Notes under the pieces: generated by a model
Told to the model about the DNA's origin: nothing
The model's database searches: none
Seen by the model: the letters and a program-made list of their open reading frames with translations, nothing else
Assembly (NCBI GenBank): GCA_027575765.1
Contig: JANBPT010001114.1
Coordinates: 1 to 14,183 of the forward strand
DNA: 14,183 nt
Source of the DNA: Tieghemiomyces parasiticus
Lineage: Eukaryota > Kickxellomycota > Dimargaritomycetes > Dimargaritales > Dimargaritaceae
Direction: 5' to 3'
Part shown: piece after piece, positions 1-9,000 of the stretch
Numbering within the stretch: position 1 is the stretch's first letter
Layout of the letters: each line of letters opens with the position of its first letter
Made by a program: the position numbers and the translations under genes

Positions 1-417
1 ATTTATGGTTCTGAAATAGTAGACTTGGACTTTACCTTGGGAAAATCTAATGTGGTGGTTCCCAATCACCACACCAACCCTGTCTCTGGGTACAGTTTTT
101 ATCTTAAATCCCATTTTTACTAGCTATGTTATACATGGTTGTGCTGCCGCCCCAGATTGGCCCTTGAAGGTTTACAGGAGGTTACAGCTATAACTGGAAA
201 AAGTTAAAAGTATGAAACTCAATGAGGCAACCTTGAGAAGGGCCTCCAAACGAGTTAGGCAGGCAAAGATGCCATTGCAGAAGTGTGCAGATCATTTATG
301 AACTGCAGACTATAAAATCGAGACCCAAGTACCTAATGCAGGGTCCAGCTGCTTATGACATAATCCCATATACATTTTAAATTGCTCACTAGTAAACTTG
401 GCTATTTGTGGTACATA

Positions 418-423
418 AATAAA
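418..423 (+). terminator. AATAAA poly(A)-signal candidate
   Basis: AATAAA in an AT-rich stretch. It could end a + strand gene lying before the window, but no coding frame reaches in from the left edge that I can support. Confidence 0.25.
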
Positions 424-472
424 CTCTGATAATATCTTTGGCCATTGTTATTTTGCTTTATATTATCAACTT

Positions 473-486
473 TCCTCCATGGAGGA
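473..486. repeat. 14-bp perfect palindrome
   Basis: TCCTCCATGGAGGA reads the same on both strands with no spacer. It stands in AT-rich non-coding DNA, followed by a run of ten T (511-520). It could be a dimeric-protein site; no function can be assigned. Confidence 0.4.
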
Positions 487-699
487 TTATCCAATTTAAC
501 TTTTGTTTGGTTTTTTTTTTGGAATTCCCATCCTCAGCTGCACATTTCCAATGTTTCTACAGTTTGCGCCAGTGGGCTTTGAGATGTGTACCAGTCTCCA
601 TAGAATGGTATGCTTCACAAAGTTTTTAGAGGCATATTAAATGATATCTTTTACTGTGGATTGAGCTTTGTGGTGCCCTAAACCACTGGTCCGATCAGT

Positions 700-1042
700 T
701 GTGGCATCTCGGTCTCATCCCCATTTCCATTAACCTGTTCCCATATTCGATATTCCTTTGTAGTGACGTCAACCTTCCTGATCCACCGGATGGCATCTTC
801 TACTTTGACAGGCGTCCCCGCCTCTATCCTTTTAGGGCTCTACTTCCTTCCATATTATTCTTATTGATCCGGCAGTCGCGCAGCTGCCTTCATAGTCGCT
901 CTGGCGCTGGCCCCGCCTTGCACTATTGTCTTTGGGCTCGCCTGACCCAACCCGTAGCCGCGGTGAAGGATGCAGGACGTCCTTCCGTATAAAAGACCCT
1001 CTGGGTCGTTACACAATAAACGATAGCTTAAACACACACAAC
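700..1042 (+). repeat. Possible solo LTR of a retrotransposon
   Basis: A 343-bp block visibly richer in G+C than the flanks. It begins TGTGG and ends CACAAC, with the inverted pair GTTGTG (698-703) and CACAAC (1037-1042) at its edges. CAGT occurs directly before it (696-699) and directly after it (1043-1046), extendable to CAGTT. Inside, TATAAAAG (988-995) is followed by AATAAA (1015-1020), the close promoter/poly(A) layout of an LTR R region. Against it: the 3' end is not the usual CA, and no primer-binding site, polypurine tract or second copy is visible. Confidence 0.3.
988..995 (+). promoter_or_regulatory. Strong TATA box (TATAAAAG)
   Basis: A full TATAAAAG match. No convincing coding frame follows within the next kilobase, so it is more easily explained as an element promoter (see the possible solo LTR) than as a host gene promoter. 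Confidence 0.4.
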
Positions 1043-2613
1043 CAGTTTCGTCATCACCTCGTAGTTCCTTTGTACCTTGTTCAATTTATAAGTCTTTAGT
1101 TTGCGGGCTATTAGCCTTGATTTCCTCTAGAGCAGTTTTCCCTAAGACAAGCTTAATGTTCTAAATTTCAATTGAACACAACCTACAAACTATGCCCCAT
1201 CCACCAAATTGACGTGTACCCCATTTGTCAGGAAAGTAAGGGCTATCAAATGATGTAGGCCACGGTTCAAAGTAGGCGTAACAGCTGTTGATGGTTTCCA
1301 TGTAAGTGATGGCTATTATTATATATACAGATCATTGAGCCTTGGGAAACTTAAAACTAATGAATAATCAGTAATTATCCTTTTCATCTTGGCCTCTCCT
1401 AAATTGACCTCCCTTTAACCTTTGCTTCCTCTGCCCCCCTCCCGTGGGTAGACTTCAGTATGCCACGTGCCAGACTCGCCTCACTCTCCCCCACGCTATC
1501 CATTGGTGCCAATTCACCCGCCTACTCCCAAATGACACTATTAGCCCCCCTTTTCCAGAGGCAGCTGCCAGCCTGGCCTTCCAAATGGCCCCAGACTCCA
1601 CACCCTCCTACCATCACCATGACATCCTTACCCTAGAACTCCATCGCATCTGGATGCCATACCTCAACTGGGAATTCCTCTTCCACACCTAAAGGGTAAC
1701 CCAACCCTTATTTTCTTCCTTCTACACCCTCCACCTCCCGTTCCACCCGCGGGGGGCGGCACTACCCCCACTGCCACTCGAACCAAATGTTCTCCTCATT
1801 GTATAGTTTTTTTCCACGGCTAGATGTAATACGGCCATGTCAGCATAACAATGAAAGACGCAGCTACCACACAGCATTACATATAGCACCACCTCTTCCT
1901 CCGCCCTCAGATAGTATCCTCCATTGCACCATCCGTTGAATTCAAGGGAAACACATGATACATCGTTTTGACACCCCCTGATTCATACGGCCTTCCTTGG
2001 AATGCCCAGTTGTAATGGTGGAATGGGTAGGCATGGTTAGCGGCCGAGATGAGGGCAGCACGCAGGGGCAAGGATGAACACCATGGATGGGTACGTATGG
2101 GTAGGGCTAGGCTTGGAACCCTAGATGTGATGTTTGGGCGCCACTTCATACCTCACGATTGCACTTCCCATTGATGGGCACCGATGTTATTTTTCCACCT
2201 CCGCTTTGCTCTATTGGGTTGAGCTTAATAATGTGTGCCCAACTGAGGAGGGCTGACATGGCCAAAAAGGGGAGTGAACTGGGACCGAACGCAGACGGGT
2301 GGGAGGGGGTGCATGGGAATCCGTGAAAGCAGATGCACAATAAGGAAACAAGTGAAGGCAGGAGAGTGAAAGAGTGGTCCGGGTTCGATTCTGGTATATC
2401 TACTTGCCCTTCTGCTTGGGGAGAGGTAGACGACTGTCCCTGCGATCCGGGCGACCTGCGGAGCATTGCGGTTGGGGATCAGGGGTGGCAGCAGGGAAGT
2501 CCGCCTCCGGGGGAAGAGCTCCCAAACCCCTCCGTTGCACTCTATGCGATTGAGCAACTCACTGGTATGCCTGTATGTACCAAATTCACTTTAATTGATT
2601 GTCGTACAGTACA
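1043..2613. other. Region without a supported gene
   Basis: AT-rich to about 1380, then C-rich and pyrimidine-rich (about 1400-1770, including a G-run next to C-runs at 1749-1770), then mixed composition with a GC-rich part near 2300-2560. Frames on both strands are 80-110 codons, lack recognisable domains and overlap each other. A spliced gene of short exons cannot be excluded by eye. Confidence 0.5.
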
Positions 2614-2620
2614 TATATAA
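2614..2620 (+). promoter_or_regulatory. TATA-like box, distal candidate promoter
   Basis: TATATAA in an AT-rich patch. A transcript starting ~30 bases downstream would have a leader of ~375 bases containing a 6-codon ORF (2663-2683) and then a 111-codon ORF (2684-3019) ahead of the synthetase. Confidence 0.35.
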
Positions 2621-2683
2621 TGCACACTACTGGGTAGTTGTGAGAAGCATACTAAGTGGGTGATGGATACAACGCACAGGTAG

Positions 2684-3019
2684 ATGCATTGTCAGTCGGC
2701 AACCTCTATCCAGGAGCACAGTACATCTGGTCTCCAGTCACGCTATAGGGGACAAATAATAGGCCGAAGGTTTCGTCGCATCAGAGTGACAGACGATAGT
2801 CTGGACCCTTCCATCCAGGTTAGCTGCGTTAAAAGCCAAGGATGTCACCTACCCTGGGACAGGTCTAACCCACACCTTTACTCAGTACGACTGGGATATA
2901 AGGACGCTCTACACCGATATCTGCACTCGCAGCTTGACTATCCATCGCCAACCCCGTTTCTACCACGGCCAACGCACGCCCCAACCTTCGTCAAACTGCC
3001 CGTTTCCTACGCTTTGTAA
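2684..3019 (+). other. 111-codon upstream ORF ending two bases before the NRPS ATG; coding status doubtful
   Basis: It runs from ATG to TAA (3017-3019), with the synthetase ATG at 3022. The preceding 6-codon ORF (2663-2683) abuts its start. The predicted product has no motif I recognise, no signal peptide and mixed composition, and it shows no resemblance to the missing half of the first C domain. If it lies on the mRNA it would act as an upstream ORF that limits initiation at 3022. It may equally be chance. Confidence 0.2.
2896..2901 (+). promoter_or_regulatory. TATA-like box close to the NRPS start
   Basis: ATATAA within GGGATATAAGG, about 120 bases before the ATG at 3022. If transcription starts ~30 bases downstream, the leader is ~95 bases and the first AUG met is the synthetase start. 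This would avoid both upstream ORFs. Read by eye only; the consensus is short and can occur by chance. Confidence 0.35.
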
Positions 3020-3021
3020 CC

Positions 3022-6000
3022 ATGCTGGCTGTCCTCGAGCCTAACCGTCCCGCCTCTGCCGACAATGTGGACGGGCCTCCCCCGACTACTGCCGTTCCCC
3101 TGATCAAGCCCGTTCACCCTGAGCCGGGTTACGGCCAGATTTCGGTGGTGACTCCCCTGTCAACCAACCTCCACCCCGACAGCCTCTGCAAGGTGGTCTG
3201 GGGCATCCTCCTGTCCCGCTACACCGGTGCTGAACAGGTTGCTTTTGGCCATGTCCAGGCCCCGTCGCCGCCGCTGGACCCTAAACTCCCGTCCAGCAGT
3301 CTCACCGTATGTGGCTTGCGCCTTGACCCCGGTGTCAAGCTTGCCTCGGCCCTCGGACATCCGACCTCTTCTTCGGATCACCCATTGCATCATCAGGAGT
3401 GGCCGGTACAGGCTAGCGACCAGGGTCAACTCAACACCGTCCTAGTTAGCTACGCCAACCTTTCATCTACTCAGTCTGGAGAGCGCAACCCATCGGGTCT
3501 TGACCCCAACCACAAGTCAAGCGTCAGCGTCGAACAGGACTCCCTTACCATGTTGACGACGATGACTCGGGCCGTCCTCGTCATCTCCTGGCAGGTGGTC
3601 ACGGGTAATCTAGAGGTCCGTCTGGCCTTCGACCGCACCCAGGTGGCCGAGGCAGCGGTGCAGAACCTCGGACGCCAGTTCAGTATCGTGGTCCGTGCAT
3701 TGGCCGAGGCGATGGTGCATCCCCAACAGCTCGCACACTTAACCATCGCCGATGTGGCCTGGGTAGATGGGATCGAGCGCCAACTCCTCCTGCAGTTTGC
3801 CGGCACCATCAGTCACCCTGATGCAGTCAATACCCCGGTCCACCTCCTAGTCGGTGAGTGGGCGAGTAGGACCCCTGACGGTATCGCTCTGGACCAGGAG
3901 GGTCGCACCGTCACCTACGCCGAGTTTGACCGGGTGGCCTCAGCCCTGGCCCAGATGCTTACCCGCGACCATGGAGCCCGGCCCGAGGTTCGTATCGCCC
4001 TCCTCCTGCCCAAGTCCATCGAGTTTGTAATAGCCCTGTTTGCCGTGCTCAAGTCCGGCGCCGCCTACGTGCCCATTGATCTCGAGTACCCCGAAGAGCG
4101 TATCCGCTACATTATTGATGACAGCAGGGCAACCCTGGTCCTGGCAAGCACTGTGACCCAGGGTCGTCTGGGTAACATCACTTGCCCCAAACTGCTGGTG
4201 AGCAACATGGTCGAAGTTATATCGAGCAATGAAGACAACGCTTGTCCGTTCGTTGCTCACCACTCTGAACCTACGGATCTGGCCTATATCGTGTACACAT
4301 CGGGCACTACTGGACAGCCCAAGGGTGTCATGGTCGAGCACGGCAGTTTGGTATCATTTACTGTGGATCCCACATTCGACCGCTACTACGGATCAGGCCA
4401 GCGTGATCTCTTGGTCATGTCCGTTGGCTTCGATGCTATGTTATGGCCCACTATGAAAACCCTATCCGGTGGCGGAACTCTGGTCCTCCCTGGCCTAGAT
4501 CTGCTCGGCGATCTTTCAAGTGTCCATACTGCCAGTGTCACGCCATCATTTCTGGCTAAACTGTGCCCTGAGCAGTTCCCACTGCTTCGCAGCATCTTCT
4601 GCGGTGGGGAGCCCTGTAGTCAACAACTGGTCAACAAGTGGAGTCCGCATTGCAGCGTTAATAATGGTTACGGTCCCACCGAAACCGCTGTGGTCAGCTT
4701 CGCCACAGCCCTTCACGTGAACGACATGATAACCGTAGGTCGGCCCCTGCGCAACGTCCTGGCTTACATTGTCGACGACGATCTGCACTTGGTCCCCGTG
4801 GGTGTCCCTGGCCAGCTCCTCATCGGTGGATTGGGCGTGGCCCGCGGTTACTGCAACCGACCGGACCTCACCGCTAAGAGATTCATCGCCAACCCGTTTG
4901 GCCCCGGTCGCGTGTACCAGACTGGTGACCGAGCCCGCTGGCTACCTGATGGCCAGGTCGACCTGTTGGGTCGCATAGACCACCAGGTCAAACTCCGTGG
5001 GTTCCGTATCGAGCTCGAGGAGATCGAGGCCGTCGCTAGCAGTTTTCCCGCTGTTCGACTCGCTGTTGCTGTTGTGCAGAAGGACCGTCTGGTCCTGTTT
5101 GTGGAGCCTGAGTCGGTGGACATCGTTGTCTTACTTGACCACCTCCGCGGCCATCTGACCAACTTCATGATCCCTGATCACGTTGTCCCCCTGGCATTTC
5201 TGCCAGTAACCGCCAACGGCAAAGTCGACCGCCGAGCCCTCCCTGAAGTCCCGGCGCCCCTGACTAATCCCACCCACACTGTTCCCCAGAGCTTAACTGC
5301 GTTGGAGCTCCACCTACGTGAGGCCTGGGCCCAGATCCTGCAGCTCCCTGGTGACCACATTGGGACAACCGACGACTTCTTTCGCATCGGTGGCGACTCC
5401 ATCTCGGCCATCCTGCTCGTATCCAAATGCCGGCAGCTCGGGTACAAGGCCACCGTGCCGCTCATCTACGAATGTCGTCAGCTCCGCGCCTTGGCCGTCC
5501 GACTGACCCCGCTGGTCACGGCTACCTCCGAGGAAAATCAGCACCAGGTCCAGGGCTGTGTTAACTTAACCCCGATTCAGCACTGGTTCCTCGGTTTGTC
5601 GTTCCGCAACCCCCACCACTTCAACCAGTCCTTCACCCTGCATGTGGATCCGTCGGTTACCCTACGGCGGATTGGCCACGCTCTAGTTCAACTTGCCAAC
5701 CACCATGACATCCTGCGTACTCGGTTCAGGCTGAATGCGGTGAGTGCGTGGGAACAGTACATCCCAACTACCGAGGCCACTCCCAGCCATATCCCTGTGA
5801 CCGAGGCCACCGTGAACGAGGTGGACTATGCCGACTTCATCTTGAAGGTCCAGTCCAGCCTGCACCTCACGGACGGCCCGGTCATGGCAGCCTGCCTGAT
5901 CCACACTGGCGCGGAGGCTGAGCCAGCCCGTCTGTTCTGGACCATCCACCACGCCCTGGTGGACCTGGTCTCCTGGCGCGTCCTGATGGAGGACCTGCAG

Positions 6001-9000
6001 ACCCTGCTCACCGGGGGTCAGCTGCCGCCCAAGACCCTGTCCTTCCAGACCTGGTGCAGCCAGTTGGACGACTACGCCCGGACCCTCACTGCCGATGCCT
6101 GGCCCGTGCAGAGCATGACGGTGGATAACCGCCAACTCCTGCCTCCCCCAGAGGTCCTTGACCCAGTGCCCACCGCGGCCCGCCTATCCATATCCCATGA
6201 ATTCGACCGGGAGTTCACCACCCGGCTCCTGCTGCAACTGGCGCCACAATGGCGGGTCACCCCGCGCGACATGCTCCTGGCCACCTTTGCCCAGGCCTAC
6301 TGCCAGGCGTTGGGTACCACCCAGGTCTCCTTTGTGATGGAGGGCCACGGTCGGGAGCCCTGGTCGGACGCCATGGATGTGAGCCGCACCGTAGGCTGGT
6401 TCACCGCCCTGTACCCCTTGGTTCTGGACGTACCCCTGGGCAGCTCGGTCCTGGCCACCCTGCATCACACCAAGGAGGCGATGCAGCAGATCCCCGTGCG
6501 TGGTTTCCCCTACAGCCTCCTCCGCCACATGCCGGGGGCGGACCCAGCTGAGCGGGCCAAGCTCCTGGCCAAAACCCCCGAGCGCCTCGACGTCCAGTTC
6601 AACTACTTTGGTCGGTTCGGCAATGCGGGCGCGGGTGGCGCAGACAGTGGTGCGGTTGGTATCGAGTGGGATGACCGCTTCGGCCTGCACGACTTTGCCC
6701 CCGACGAACACGTCATCTTCGACCTCAACCCTATGCCCCTCGTCAACCAGGACCGGCTGCGCCTGGTCATGGAGTACAATCCGCGGGTGTATGGGACCCA
6801 ATGGGCTGAGCAACTGATCAACCTGTGGCGCCAAGACCTCGAGCACCTGGCCGCCACCCCAACGGCTTCCGTCCAGCCGCTGCTCACTCGATTCGATGCG
6901 CCGCTACTCCAGCCCACCGCCCAGGAATTCGACACCCTTCTGGCCGACCTGGAGGAACGCGGTATTGCTGCTTCCGACGTAGCGGCTATCCTGCCCTCTA
7001 CCCCCATGCAGGGCGGTCTGCTCGCTGCTACGCTGCAGGACCCCGCGGCCTACCTGGTCCAGGCCACCATAACCCTGTCTGGCGAAGTAGTCCTCAGCCA
7101 GCTCCAGCAAGCTTTGGCCAGCTTAACACAGCGCCACAGCGTCCTGCGCACCGTCTTCATTCCGACCGTCGCACCGCGTGGCAATGGGCTTGCCCAGGTC
7201 GTTCTGCAGCATGCACCGCTGGCCTGGAGTCTATCCGAGGCACCCCTGCCTTCCCTGTCCGACTTTCTCAACGAGAACCGTGCCCTGGGCTTCGACATGA
7301 CCAGGCCCATGGTCCGGGTTAACGTGTTTCCCACCGCGCGTTCCAACGAGTACCTGCTGGTCCTGGCCATTCACCACGCCCTGGTCGACGGCTGGTCGAT
7401 TCCGCTGCTGCTGCGTGACCTGGGCCAGCTGTACGCCTCTCCGGACATGCCAGGCCAACTGGCCTCAGCTTCATTTAACACCGTGGTCGAACAGGTGGCC
7501 AACCAGGACCAAGACGAGGCGCGTGCATTCTGGGCTGAGTATTTACGGGGGGTTCAGCCCACACCAGCACCCATGCTGAGTACGGAGCTCACGGGTGAGC
7601 ATGACTTTGCCGAGTACCACTGTACCCTCGACGTCGATAAGTCACGCTTACATGATGCCGCCCAGCGATTTGGCGTGACCCTCTCGACCCTCCTCAAGGC
7701 CGCCTACGCCCTCGTTTTGGCCCACTACCTGGACCGGGACGACCTCGTCATTGGCTTTGTGGTGTCAGGTCGTAACCTGGACGTGGCGGATATTGACACC
7801 GTCGTCGGTCCCTGCCTCAACACCGTCCCGTTGCGGTTCCGCCTGACGGACCAACCCATCGGCCAATGGCTCCAGCAGCTCCAGGCCGACGCCACCGGGA
7901 TGATCCCTTTCGAGCACACCAGTCTTGCCAAGGTCCAGGCCTGGTGCAGTCCAATCCCGGCCTCCCCTCTATTCCATGTGCTCGGTGGCTTCGAGAACTT
8001 CCCCCAGGGTTCTCATCAGGCCGGGGACATGGCACTGGAGCTGGTACGGGTGCACGAGTTTACCGAGTACCCGCTCACCCTAGACTTCGTCGACGAACCG
8101 CGTGCCGTCGGCGTCAAGTGCTTCTACGAGCGCATGTTTTACAGTGAGGCCAACATTGTTCAATTGGTACAGCAGGTCAGCTCCGTGCTAGTCAATTTCA
8201 CGAGAGTGACTGCGGACACCACAATCACCCAGGTTTCCCATTCGCTTCCTAACCCGACCCAGGACTGCCCTGGGAGGCTAATCACGGCGGACGGCGTCCA
8301 GCTGCCTCTCGCTGTCCTAGACCACTACCTGGCCAAACAAGGGCTGCCTGCACCCTATTCCGTCAGCGTCCACGGCGGTCGCATCGTAACCCGCATCTCA
8401 GCACCCGAGACTGCGTGCGAGTCATTCGGACCTCTGCTGGCCGGTGTGAACCTCCCAACCGACCTTGTGCCTGCCGCTTTTATCTCGCTTGAGGCTTACC
8501 CGCACTTGTCCGGCGCCAGTGAGGGTGATGATGCTCGGCTAGGTGAGGCATACCTCCATGTGTTGGACACAGAGAGCCAGGGGTCGTCCTTAGACACTGT
8601 GGGTAGGTGGCTCGCCGTGACCTGTACCGACCTGCTCCTGGGCACCGGGGATGGACTTCCTCATGGTGAGGATATCTGGGTGTTGGTACTGGCTAGACCC
8701 GTCCTGTTCCTTCAGCTGGAGCACCGCATCAGCCAACGCTTCGGGGTCACCCTTGATTCGCGGAGCGTCCTGGCCTGCGATGATTTGGCCGCCTTGACAC
8801 TGGTGATCAAACGGTCCAGCCCGTCGCTATCGCCTATTCGTACGCCAGAAGGCCAATCGAGCGATCCCAAGTCTGAGCTGATCCGCCCGATGAAGGCGAC
8901 ACCCTACCAGGCCCAGGTGTGGCTCGCCTGCCAACTCTCGGAGGACCCTGGTCAGTTCTACCACCAAGCCAAGCTCTGCATTCCCCACCAGCTCACCCAT

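Larger units (their letters stand above)
1..699. other. Non-coding, AT-rich region
   Basis: No supported gene. Short frames here give low-complexity or hydrophobic peptides without motifs. It holds the AATAAA at 418, the palindrome at 473 and the T10 run at 511-520. Confidence 0.6.

Noticed and set aside
438..629. 63-codon hydrophobic frame on the + strand
   Set aside because: It reads through the T10 run and the palindrome. The hydrophobic character comes from T-rich DNA.
1031..1040. Short ACACACAC run as a microsatellite
   Set aside because: Only about four units; too short to call a repeat.
2381..2393. GGGTTCGATTCTG, resembling a tRNA T-loop / pol III B box
   Set aside because: The T stem pairs poorly (two of five pairs fail), no acceptor or A box lies at the right distance upstream, and no cloverleaf can be drawn.
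1907..2557. Overlapping - strand frames of 80-110 codons
   Set aside because: They overlap each other in different frames, have no recognisable domain and uneven composition. A real gene is not supported.
2938..3021. In-frame extension of the synthetase upstream of 3022
   Set aside because: The frame is open back to 2938 but has no ATG, and TGA at 2935-2937 closes it. The translated stretch does not resemble a C domain.
5683..6135. 150-codon open frame on the - strand
   Set aside because: Antisense shadow of E1, without motifs.
6184..6846. 220-codon open frame on the - strand
   Set aside because: It is antisense to E1, whose sense frame carries all E-domain motifs. The product is low in recognisable structure and follows from the C/G-ending codons of the real gene.
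6825..7322. 165-codon open frame on the + strand
   Set aside because: It is in another frame over the E1-C1 linker and C1. The C1 frame has the family motifs; this one is an Arg/Pro/Ala-rich shadow.
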